Positions 31,849 to 42,680 of a DNA stretch of 64,000 bases are shown in pieces. The translations under genes were made by a program, and so were the position numbers. The stretch's first letter is position 1, and each line of letters starts with the position of its first letter. Below the pieces are notes generated by a model. The model saw only the letters and a list, made by a program, of their open reading frames with translations, did no database searches and was not told where the DNA came from. The DNA comes from Immersiella caudata (Eukaryota; Ascomycota; Sordariomycetes; Sordariales; Lasiosphaeriaceae). Where the stretch lies: NCBI GenBank assembly GCA_030512335.1, contig JAULSU010000004.1:1302001-1366000 (forward strand), given 5' to 3'.

Positions 31849-34111
31849 CTAGAGCAGCTCCGCTGCGGTGCGTGTACCCTCCGGCCGGTCCTCTCCCATG
31901 GGTCCTTCCCCGTAGAGTTCTCGGTCCTCTGTTCTCTCATCCCGCTTTATCGTCTCGATTCTCTCGTTCCTGTCGTTCCTGTCGTTCCTGTCTTCGTTTT
32001 TTTGAGAGCTTACTGGGGAAGACCCTTCACCTTCCACCGGATTCACTGCCGCTTCACTCGTCTGCTGTTTCGAGTGAGAAGCGGTTGACGGTCCCGCCGC
32101 ACTCTCCGCTTCTTCCGCCACACGCTCCAAACCCCAACTTACCCGCGCTGTACTCGTGGTGGATGAGAAAGGCTCGTTCCCCACTACCCTGGCCTCGTGA
32201 AGGTCGGGCGAGTTTGCCATGCCCCTCAACACATCGGGAGATTCCCCAGAAGTTTCCCTACTTCCCATGATCTTTTCTTCATGTTGCTGAACATCGCCAT
32301 TTAGCCGCGGTACCACTGTGGACTGCGCGCGTCTCGGGCCGCACGTGTAAAACGATCTGCGTTGAGCTTTGGCCGGGGCTTCCTTCATTGCTTTTCGGTG
32401 CTTTCGGCGTCGGTGGCAGCGGCTGAAGAGGCAGATCACCACACCGGCGAGAGCACATGCGGCGATACCGCCGACGACGCAGCCTGCGATGGCCCCCACG
32501 TTACTGTGCCGGTGGCGGGAGGGTGTTTCGCCGGCGTTTTCGTCAAAGGAGGAGGCGGAGAAGATGGCGGCAAGTTTGGGGGAGTCGAAGCCGGAGGTAG
32601 GTTGGAAGTCGCTGGGAAAGTGTCAGATAGAGATGGTAATAGTGAGGGTCAAGGAGTGTCTGGCTTACTTGTTAGTGTAGTGGCTTCGGATCTCAGGTGC
32701 TGCAATGTACATCTGAGGCCTCGCCGTGTAGGAGGACTTCCAGTTCAGGCTGGCCATGTCGAAGATGGCTAGGCTGTGGGGGCGCGGATCTGGAGTGTTG
32801 AAGCCGGCTGTGTGTGGGCTGCTTGCGTCGTCTTGCGTCGTGTCAACGCCTCCGATGGCGAGGATTTGGCCACCGCCCACCGAGTTGCATGTTAGACCGT
32901 GACGAGGTCGTATGGCGGGATAGCTTGCTTTCACCCAGTAGAAGCCTGGAATGGAGAACACGAAAGCCTCATCGTACGGAATCGCCTGAGAGCCGAAGTT
33001 GCCGTTCCAGCCACCGTAAACCAACATCTCGTACGTGCGCCCGCTGGATGCCACCCCTGCAAGGCAGAAATCTTTACGGGGCAGCGGCACGTTACCCGAA
33101 GTTTTCTGCTCGTGCCACGTTCCAGAACCTAGATCATAGATCCGTACGGTGGAGAATGCGATCAGATCGTCCTCGTCTTGTTCTGACTGACCTGCTCGGT
33201 CGCCGCCCATGGCTACCAGGATTCCATTGCTCCCAAAGTTGGGCACGTAGATCATCCTTCCTGATATCCCTATGCCCCCGGTCGACACACCTGACACTGT
33301 CGTATTCTTGGCTCTCCCGGATTCGAAATCGTAAGTCACCAATCCGCTGATCGGGACCTGCGTGGACGTCTCATTCCCAACAGTCCCTTCCGCCAGAACA
33401 TTAGCATCACCTCCGTATTCAATGAGTAGAGCCTCACGTACCACCGAGAAAAAAGCCTGAGCCATCGCCGCTTGCTACTTGTCCGTTGAAGGGCCTTGGT
33501 ATCGCGGTGAAGCGCATGTCGGAACTCCCATTGAGATTCTTCCAAGAGCCAGCGCCAGTGCTGTCAGGGGTAAACGACCATAATCCTTGCGGGTGAGATG
33601 CTCCGTTCCCGAGCTGAGAGTTCACCCCGGCAAATCCAGTGTACAGAACGCCATTTTCCTTGTCGACCCAGATGCCCCCGTTTCGAAGACTCGGGACAGC
33701 TCGTGGCTTCGCGGCCGAGTACAGAACAACAGATGTGTTGGTCCAGTTTCGAGCAAGATCAATGAACAGTAAGTTATTTGCTGGGCCGTTCAATCAGCGA
33801 CAAACCGGCCTTGGCCTCGATGTGAGTATCTTACAGTACTGGTAAACGACAGAGTTGTTGGTTGAGTAGCTGAACTCTCCACCGTCGATATAGACTCGGC
33901 CATTCAAGACGGCAGCTAACACCTGTTAGCAGTTTAAAACAAGCAGCCTGAGCAACCTACAAGAATGGAACGCCCTCCTCAAAAACAGGGAGTTGTCGAG
34001 CGCACTATTCGCCTGCCTCGAGGACAGAGTGTTGGGCTTGGGAACGGCATATGCGGCCGCTCTGCCACAACTGAGAGCCAATAGGAGGGCTACTGCTTCC
34101 TTGAACTTCAT
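31849..34111 (-). CDS. Kelch-repeat single-pass membrane protein
   Basis: Five exons: 34111-33961, 33915-33835, 33780-33442, 33386-32669 and 32611-31849 (introns 45, 54, 55 and 57 bp), 683 aa. The layout is a signal peptide (MKFKEAVALLLALSCG), an extracellular kelch-type beta-propeller (VLNGRVYIDGGEFSYS, NGGIWVDKENGVLYTGFAG, YEMLVYGGWNG, GGQILAIGG), then one membrane span (VVGGIAACALAGVVICLF) with a basic stop-transfer segment and a cytosolic tail of about 200 residues. The tail is disordered and has a short coding repeat, NDRNDRNDRNER. Proteins of this layout are common and poorly studied in filamentous fungi; roles in wall sensing are guessed, not shown. The acceptor of intron 3 (GGAAG) is unusual and was fixed by frame and by similarity to the kelch pattern, so it is less certain. 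Confidence 0.83.
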
Positions 34112-35584
34112 AATTGAGCAGGAGACGGTTTCGCAATGCGTCCAAGCCTGTGGCGGAGGGGATGCTGTGGCAGGGGTTGTGTTCTGAGAGACACTTCCTC
34201 CCTCAGGCCCCCTCGTCTGGTCAGCGACAATTTGAGCTCCATGACTCGAATCAGGAGAGCAAAGACCGCATAAGACTGCCTAACATAAGTTGGGACCGGC
34301 TTGGTGTCTTGGAGTTGCTGGACCGGGGTTGACAGCCAACGGCTCTTAGTGCCTGGCTAAAGGCGGACTATACCGGTGTTTATGTCGTGCTAGGTTCTGT
34401 TGAGCGTAAACTCAATCACAAAGACCACAACAGCCTCGATTGCACCAGAATATTGAGTTGGGAGCATGACGGTTGCTTGGTCTGAAAGTCGAAGAATATG
34501 TTCACAGTGCTCCACGGGGGCTGCGATGGAATCGTCTCAGCTGAAATACCCCCCCCCCCCCGGCGGCTCTCAAGACTTCGCGATTGTGTCTGGATTGGAA
34601 ATGCTGAAGGCTGTGAATCGAAGGGGAATGCTTTGGTAACGCTTTCAGGGCTCCCTGTGATAAGAGAGAATGCCATTGATACACTCCACGATGTAGACCA
34701 GCCTTATGGTGCAGCCAGGGGATGTTGGCATGAGATTTGTGTTTTCTTCTGATCTGATACGAAATAGAGAGTGCATTTTTTCCCGTTGGACGAAGATCCG
34801 GTTATTTTAAATGAGGCAACCGACATCGCGGTGGTGAAATGGCCCCGGGAAAGGAGGCCGCGACAAGCTGTAAGAGCAGAGACAAGAACGACCTTGGCAG
34901 TGCGCAAGGAGTGATAATTGAAGCGGTCAAGCAACGAGCGAGGGAATGAAAGAAGATCTCTCAGCATAGAAATTGACTAGTAAGGCGCAGTACCCATCCT
35001 CAAGGTGCATAGCAGAGTGAAGTGGCAACAAATGCATGTGAGGCCATCTCGAAGTTGTTTGGACGGCAGGGTTGTGGGGGTGGTGGACCAAGGCCGCGGG
35101 TCTTGCCATTCAATGCACGTGCCGCATTGTGGCTGGTGCATAGCCTCGAGGCTAGGATTGGGGAACTTGTCCTTTTCTGAGGGGACAACGAGCCGCAACT
35201 GAAGCTGGTCGGAGCGAAGGTGGGCACACCGATCACCATCCGGCGACGCCAAAACACGCGCTGGCAACTCAAACAACCCCCAAGTCAGGGACGGTCCTGC
35301 TTTTCGGCTGTGTCCATCTGCTCGAGAGCGCATACTCTCACGCTATCTACCGCCCAGACAAGCTCCAAAGGTATTTTCCAGCTGCGCGCAAGCTTTCCGA
35401 GCTTGATTCCGCCACTATCAGATTGCGTCAGGCTAATGACACCTGGCAGCACATTGCTGCTCTGTTACTTGTCCAGTTTCCGTGTGGAACTGCACTCTAC
35501 TTCAGCTTCTTAGCTCGGACTACCGACTCGACGAAATAATAATCAACTCGAGAACCGCGCCGGTCGACTGCCAACGTGACGAGC
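34112..35584. promoter_or_regulatory. Divergent upstream region kelch gene / SEC23
   Basis: 1.47 kb between divergent starts. It holds a 13-nt C run at 34549-34561. The SEC23 side (35230-35584) is C/A-rich, like a leader. No gene is supported. Confidence 0.5.
34549..34561. repeat. Poly(C) homopolymer run, 13 nt
   Basis: Unbroken C run in the divergent upstream region of the kelch gene and SEC23. Confidence 0.9.
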
Positions 35585-38130
35585 ATGGATTACGAGGCCC
35601 TGAAGGAGCAGTGGGGTGAGGTTGAGGACCGCGATGGCGTCCGTCTGAGTTGGAATGTCTTCCCCAGCTCTCGCATGGTTAGCCTCAATCCAATTGTCCT
35701 CTGCTTCTGCAGCCTTATGGCTAATGCTCGCATAGGAAGCGTCCAGACTGGTGGTTCCCATCGGCGCCTTGTACACCCCGCTCAAGGAGAAGCCCGACAC
35801 CCCTCTGTTGCAGTTCGAGCCCGTCACCTGCAAGCAGCCCTGCCGTTCCGTCCTGAACCCTTTTTGGTAGGCATACCGCCACGCTGTTCCAAATTTCGCT
35901 GACCTGACCGACCTCACAGCCAAGTTGATGTGCGCGCCCGCCTCTGGATCTGCCCGTTCTGCCTCTCGAGGAACCCTCTCCCACCGCACTACAAGGACAT
36001 CACCGCCAATGCGATCCCCCCAGAGCTCCACCCCTCCAACACCACCATCGAGTACAGGCTCTCGCGGCCGGCCCCGAGCCCGCCGATCTTCCTCTATGTT
36101 GTCGACACGTGCCAGGAGGAGGACAGCTTGGCCGCCCTGAAGGAGTCCCTCATCATGAGTCTGAGCTTGTTGCCCGAGCACGCGCTTGTCGGTTTGATCA
36201 CCTACGGCACCATGGCTCAGGTTCACGAAATTGGCTATACCGAGTGCGCCAAGTCATATGTCTTCCGTGGCAGCAAGGAGTATGCCGCAAAGCAGGTCCA
36301 AGAGATGCTGGGTCTCACCCAGCCGGCCCTGCGACCCGGCATGCCCGCACAGCAGGGCAGGCCGTTGCCCGTGGGCCCGGCCGCACGTTTCCTCCTACCT
36401 GTTCAGCAGGCCGAATTCCAGTTGACCAAGGCCCTTGAGCAACTTCAGAAGGACCCCTGGCCAGTCGCCAGCGACCGCCGAAACCTGCGCTGCACGGGTG
36501 TAGCGCTTTCTGTCGCTGTTGGCCTCCTGGAGACTTCTTTCCAGAATGCAGGAGGACGTATCATGCTCTTTGCCGGAGGCCCCGCAACCGAAGGACCGGG
36601 CATGGTAGTCGGCCCTGAGCTGAGGGAGCCCATTCGATCACACCACGACATCGACCGTGACAACATCAAGTATTATAAGAAGGCTCTGAAGGTATGGACG
36701 CTACAGTGGCAGTACTCGTACGCAGCATAATACTGACCTCTACCAGTTTTACGACAATCTTGCAAAGAGAACTGCCCACAATGGCCACACTATCGATATC
36801 TTCGCCGGCTGCCTCGACCAAGTTGGTCTTCTCGAGATGAAGGGGCTCTGCAACTCAACCGGCGGACACATGATTTTGACCGATAGCTTCACATCATCCA
36901 TGTTCAAGCAATCGTTCATTCGTATCTTCGAAAAGGATGGTGACGATAATCTCCTGATGGGCTTCAACGCCGTGCTGGAAGTCCTGACGACAAAGGAGCT
37001 CAAGGTCACAGGTCTTATCGGCCATGCGGTGTCTCTGAATAAGAAGTCGACATCGGTGGGAGAGACGGAGTGCGGTATTGGCAACACATGCTCATGGAAG
37101 ATGTGCGGCATTGACCCCAATGCCAGCTATGGAATCTACTTTGAGATTGCCAACCAGGGTGGCTCAACCCAGCATCAACAGGCTCCACAGAAGGGTATGA
37201 TGCAATTTTTGACCTACTACCAACACTCGTCGGGGCAGTTCCATCTGCGCGTCACCACTATCGCACGAAACCTCAGCGGACCCGCCGGCGACCCGGCTAT
37301 CGCACAGTCTTTCGACCAGGAGGCTGCGGCGGTACTGATGTCGAGGATCGCTGTCTTCAAAGCGGAGGTGGACGATGGACCTGACGTCCTCCGTTGGGTT
37401 GACAGAATGCTCATCAGGCTTTGCTCGAGATTTGCCGACTACCGGAAAGACGATCCATCATCTTTCCGCCTCGAGAAGAACTTCACACTTTACCCGCAAT
37501 TCATGTTTCACCTGCGGAGAAGTCAGTTCTTGCAGGTCTTCAACAACTCGCCCGATGAGACGGCCTTTTACCGCCATGTCCTTAACCATGAGGACGTGAG
37601 CAACTCTCTCATTATGATCCAACCAACTTTGGACTCATATACGTTCGACCAGGAGGGAGGTCAGCCAGTGCTTCTCGATTCCACATCGATTCAGCCCACT
37701 CACATTCTCCTCCTCGATACCTTCTTCCACATTCTCATCTTCCACGGTGAGACGATTGCTGAGTGGAGGAAGGCTGGTTACCAGGATCAGGAGGGATATG
37801 AAAACTTTGCCGCTGTCTTGGAGCAGCCGAAGGAGGATGCTAGGGTGAGTCTACCACGATCGCGGGTGTATGTCGAAATCTTGCTGACACTCAAGCTAGG
37901 ATCTTATTACGGACCGATTCCCGCTGCCGCGATTCATCGTCTGCGACTACGGTGGTTCCCAGGCCCGTTTCTTGCTGTCCAAGCTCAACCCGTCCACCAC
38001 TCACACTTCCGGTGCCGGCGCGTATGGCGGTGTAGGAGCCCAGAGCGCACAAACGATCTTCACGGACGACGTGTCGCTGCAAACGTTTATGGAATCCTTG
38101 ATGAAGTTGGCGGTTAGTTATACCAACTAA
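35585..38130 (+). CDS. SEC23: COPII coat GTPase-activating subunit Sec23
   Basis: Five exons: 35585-35677, 35736-35866, 35920-36691, 36747-37844 and 37900-38130 (introns 58, 53, 55 and 55 bp), 774 aa, the usual Sec23 length. With Sec24 it forms the inner COPII coat at ER exit sites and activates Sar1 GTP hydrolysis. The zinc finger cysteines are at about 63, 67, 86 and 89 (TCKQPC and WICPFC). The trunk follows ([19 protein letters not shown] ... [10 protein letters not shown]), then the beta-sandwich, helical and gelsolin-like regions. [15 protein letters not shown] near the end carries the arginine finger inserted into Sar1. The last splice junction ([13 protein letters not shown]) keeps the frame. 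The short spacer of 442 bp to RPL12 lies downstream, same strand. Confidence 0.97.
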
Positions 38131-38572
38131 AAGGTAGTAGACGGGATGGGTTGCACGGAAGGCGGCCGGCGTATTGAGAGTGCCTTAGCGTTAGTGTCAT
38201 GAAATCCGTGTTGGCGAAAGAATAGACGTTTTGGTCATGCTAGAATCACAGTGGCGGATGCCCTCTACGTAGCTAACCCTAACCCTTGTCTAACAATTTT
38301 CCCAAGGGGTGAAGTTTGTGCCAAGACGCCAAGCATTCACTAGTAGCCCCGCATCTGTGGCTAGTGGCGCACCAGCCACATGCACAAGGCTAAATTTCCG
38401 GCACAGTGTGGCGCCCACAACCCTGCAACGCGCCCGCGGTGGGGCAGGCATTCGGCGCCCACACAAAATTTCCAATCCCATTCTCAAAATTCAACTAACA
38501 GTTGTCTTGATCCTCCTTGGTCAACCTCCCACCATCACACACCAGAGCATCTTGACATAGCCAGCCGTCACC
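38131..38572. promoter_or_regulatory. Spacer SEC23 to RPL12, with RPL12 promoter
   Basis: 442 bp that must hold the SEC23 3' UTR and the RPL12 promoter. It carries a telobox at 38274-38286; A/C-rich leader sequence runs from about 38455 to the start. Confidence 0.6.
38274..38286 (-). promoter_or_regulatory. Telobox / HomolE-like element in the RPL12 promoter
   Basis: Plus strand reads TAACCCTAACCCT, about 290 bp before the RPL12 start codon. Teloboxes and the related HomolE box (ACCCTACCCT) are known elements of ribosomal protein gene promoters in ascomycetes, so a regulatory role is likely here; binding is inferred. Confidence 0.65.
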
Positions 38573-39381
38573 ATGCGTAAGCTACCTCTCTGCCTTTCAA
38601 TTTGACCCGTGACGGTATCCTAATTATTCTGGACTTGTGCAGCTCCGAAGGTCGACCCCAATGAGATAAAGATCATGTATGCGACGCAAACCCCGAACCC
38701 GCTCGCTCTTACCTTGAGACAACGACTGACGAGTTCCGTGTAGCCACCTCCGGGCCACCGGTGGTGAGGTTGGTGCCTCTTCGGCGCTTGCCCCCAAGAT
38801 CGGTCCTCTGGGTCTCTCGCCCAAGAAGGTCGGTGAAGATATCGCGAAGGCGACTGGTGACTGGGTATGGAAGCTCCACCTCCATTCGGACGGGATTGGG
38901 AACAGGATTTCTGACGATAGCACCGCTCGTGCGCGCCACGATTGCAGAAGGGTCTCCGCGTCACCGTCAAGCTCACCATTCAGAACCGTCAAGCCGCCGT
39001 GTCGGTCGTCCCTACCGCATCATCCCTCATCATCCGCGCGCTCAAGGAGCCCCCGAGAGACCGGAAGAAGGAGAAGAACATCAAGCACAACAAGTCGGTT
39101 TCTCTCGATGAGATCATTGCTATCGCAAGGGAGATGCGCTTCAAGTCCTTCTCCAAGGAGCTGAAGGGAGTTGTTTTGGAGATTCTCGGAACCGCCTTCA
39201 GCGTTGGGTGCCAGGTTGATGGCAAGAGCCCCAAGGCTATCCAGGAGGCGATTCACGAGGGCGAGATTGACAGTATGTTTACACCCCATATTCGACGAGG
39301 GGCGGAATGCCCGCGTGGCACCTCTCGGGTGCGAGAAAGACTCTCGATGGCTAACATATGTGTGCAGTTCCGGAGGAGTAA
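38573..39381 (+). CDS. RPL12: 60S ribosomal protein L12 (uL11)
   Basis: Five exons: 38573-38576, 38643-38676, 38744-38864, 38948-39272 and 39368-39381 (introns 66, 67, 83 and 95 bp), 165 aa, the same length as yeast Rpl12. It sits at the base of the P stalk and helps elongation-factor GTP hydrolysis. The product starts MPPKVDPNEIKIIHLRATGG and has the conserved ALAPKIGPLGLSPKKVGEDI, KLTIQNRQAAVSVVP, ALKEPPRDRKKEKN and ILGTAFSVGCQVDG, ending EIDIPEE. The first exon is just ATG plus one base, and the last is 14 nt including the stop. A gene this intron-rich with a minute first exon is typical of ribosomal protein genes in filamentous fungi. Its promoter carries a telobox. Confidence 0.96.
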
Positions 39382-42300
39382 AAAAGTTCACCACTGGAAG
39401 GTCGGTTTGGGAATTCTTGGCATGTGATTAGGAGTTCAGGGCTTGCTTTGCACTAGGCTTGCCAGGTACCGGCAAATCAAATCAAGAAGAAACGATTTCA
39501 TGGCCGTACGAGGTTCTGGCAGAATTTGCGAGTTTGTTTTGTTTGACAACCCCTCAGTCCCTCTCTGTTTCCATGTCCGAGCGAAGAAGTGAAGATGATA
39601 CCAAGTCTAAAATGACCCTGGCGTTCACCTGAGCCTGACCCATCATTCTATGGTCTTTTTCAGTTATATCTTTTGTCCAGGAAGATCAACACCTACGTCC
39701 GATTACTCACCACGGCTTTCGTTGGCTTCGGCTATGGAAGTCGAGGTCCATATTCCAGGTCAACATTCTAATACCCCTTTGATATCAAGATGTTTGCAAC
39801 CGCAGATCACAACGCAGGCAGATTGCAGGTGTAAAATAACCTGGCTGGCGCTGGAACCGATGATCTATATCCGAAATGACGGCGTGTCACAAACACTGCC
39901 GGGGTTCCAGATGCTCCGCTGATCTGCTGCCGTCCGTGCCGTGGAAATGTTTGGCAGGCGCTGGCCGCGCTTCGGAGGCCATTCTCGAACAAGCGGGAAC
40001 CTGAGGCTGGTTTCGTCGCCCTGTTGGAAGTTTGGAACGGCCGTTTGCGAAATCTCTTGGCTTTTGTCCCCAAATCACACACCACCGCGCGGATATCGAG
40101 GGTGTTGGTCCGATGAGTTGCCCAACAAAAAGTCCGAGAATCCGGTTTTGATCTTACACGTAAACCAGGCAGATGTGCTGGGCTGTGGGAAGGGTCTTCT
40201 ACATATAGCATCATGTCGTTTCGTAGCAAATCGTGCATGGCTGCCTATCACCTACATTTGGTGATCCTGTGGAGGCGTTGTCAGGGTGCCCGTAGCATAT
40301 GTTGCTTATTTTACTCGACTTTGGTTCCGAAGACTCGGTGGCACCCAGGGAATTAAACTGTCCCCCCACTGAGAGGCACAGCAAGCAAACCTTGTTGGCC
40401 GAGGACCGTTGCGATGCGCCGCGACATTGTCCCGGTACCGCATCGTCTCTATGAATGCAAGGTGGCATGAATAAGGGCGGGAGGCAACACGGTTGATCGC
40501 CTTTTTTGTTCGAGATCTTATACATTCGTTCAGCAGGGAGCATAGAGCCCAGCCAGAGGATGCCTTTGTTCGGTCCGGCGCCAAAGCAGACGGGAGCCAT
40601 TGGGACGAGGAGAACACCAGACGAGTACCCTGTACAGACATAGGGGAAGCCGGCAAGCCAGCGAGGCGGTCAGCAATCCCACATTCGGTCTCCCAACGGT
40701 TCGAAGTTTGGGGGTTTAGTGTTGTGTTACAAGCTGTGCCATATGCCGGCCTGCTGCGCGGATCAGCCTTCAGGCGGCAGAAGGCGGCGTGTTTCTGTGG
40801 TCCGCCAGATTTGGCGCGGACAATCGGCCGCCGTTGGGCGCCGTTCAGTCGCCCTGTTGGCTGCAACCAGGAGCGTCGCCGGTGGGGTGGGATGGGGATT
40901 ACCAGATGCGCGCTGCAAGGTAAGGCGAGACCAGGGCTGGTAGGGGTTCTGTCTTGGAAGAGGGAGGGACGGCGTCGACGCGGCCTTACTCCCCATATCG
41001 ACATCAATCCCACCCACAATATGTATGGGAGCGGGATGGATTGGGCGGCGCGGGGTGGAGTGGTGGGCATTGTTGTCATGCGAGAAACTTGGTGGGCTGG
41101 AATGGGGCCGGCTGGGGGCGGTTATCGGGCCTGTGATTGCTGCAAGACCTGACATGCCAGTGACGGGCAAATGCGCCTCGGACCTTCAACTGGCCTGGCA
41201 AGAGGCTAAAAGGTGAAGCGCCTTTCAGCCAGTAGGCGCCCGAACACGCCTCTCAAAAGGGTGACTGGTCAGAGCCCACTGAGTTTCGATCTGCAAATCC
41301 TGCTGCCACGATGGAAGTGAGCATGCAGCCTAGCCCCTCCATCCAGCGCCGAGCACCCCTCATGGGGCCCCGGGATGCTGTCTATGCGGCGATGCCTGCA
41401 TCAGGCCTGCCTCTCGCCTGCGCGCGCTGAGTTTAACGTGGCCGGGTTTGCCGGTGGCTGATAATTGCTCCGCGAGATGGCCTGGCGTTGGGGGTAGTGG
41501 GCTGACATCGCGGATGTGCGCTGTCTAGAGTCTTGTCTCACTGAGACAGACATGAGTGGGTGTCGATGCATGTCTGACCCCAGGCCCGGTTGTGGTTAGA
41601 TACCAAGATGTGTGCGGGAGGGTGTGTGGAAACGGATCTGCGGCTCACTTGTCTTGCCAGACGAGACAGGGTAGGCGGGGTGCAGGCACGGTTTGTTATT
41701 ATCTGCCTTGTCGAATTGCAAGTCACAGTCGCACACTGGTGAACAAAATTGATGGATGTGAAATGGACAAGGAGACAAGGCAGAAAGAAGCGCGAATACG
41801 ACACGGTTGCTGTTGATGAGAAGACAGACGTCCATTCAAAGTGAGTTGTAGGGTGACATGGAACGACAGGGCGCTTTCCTGTGGTGACGGTTGGATCGGT
41901 TTGGTCAATGCTGCTGTGACCCCTCGGCCCGCCGCCAACCACGACCTTGCACGCCTTACCGGGGCCACTAAGTACGGCGTACCTACCGGTCTTACTGCAC
42001 CGCTGCATACCGCCCAACGGAACTAAACTCACCCAGGGCATTCCTCTTTTCGACCATCGAACCCTCGAGAGCGAAGGTGCTCGAGGCACCGTCCTGGCTC
42101 CATCTTCCCTCCACGCCAAATCCCCAGAGAAGAGACTAGATCACCCTAACTCTAGGAGCCCACTGCTATCGCCGTCGTCACCGGCGCTCATCTCCCCGCC
42201 GCTCCGAAGCCACGATCCCCGAACCTCCGTCTCCCGCCGGAAGTTCCCCGCCTTGCGCCTATCGTTCGGCCCGCTCCCGACGTCGCCGTTGACCAGCGCC

Positions 42301-42680
42301 ACTTTCGCCCTTGGAGTCGCTCGATTGTTTCTGCTTTGCTCCTCCGTGCTGATTGACGGATTTGGAGAGGAGCAGTGCATGGTAGGGCGGACCGCGAAGG
42401 TGCTGGCGGGAGGAGCCCTGCCTCGCCCTCTGCCCGGACGCCCGCTCCTACGCTCTCGACGACCACCTCATCGGCACCCTCGTTCTCAGTCAATTCCCCC
42501 GGCAATGCTCTGATTACCAGCGATGACGACCTAATTCGGGCTGCTTCTCAAACAGGTGCCCGCTTCAAGTGCTCGGCATCGCCGCTCCTTTAGTTTGCTC
42601 GCTTCGAACAGTTGGCAGTCAGACTCGAGTGCCCGCACCACGTCGCCGGATTCAAACGCCAGCTTGATGCATCCCACTCG
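39382..42680. promoter_or_regulatory. 3.3-kb region upstream of the OGT-like gene
   Basis: It starts with the RPL12 3' UTR and ends in a pyrimidine-rich stretch (about 42030-42500) that looks like a long transcribed leader of the OGT-like gene. Overlapping open frames on both strands at 40306-41152 (about 220-257 codons) show no known domain and mirror each other, so they are probably chance frames in GC-rich DNA. An intron in the leader is possible. No RNA gene is seen. Confidence 0.5.

Noticed and set aside
40306..41152. Overlapping open frames of about 220-257 codons on both strands before the OGT-like gene
   Set aside because: Both strands are open over the same stretch, neither shows a domain, and base composition explains it.
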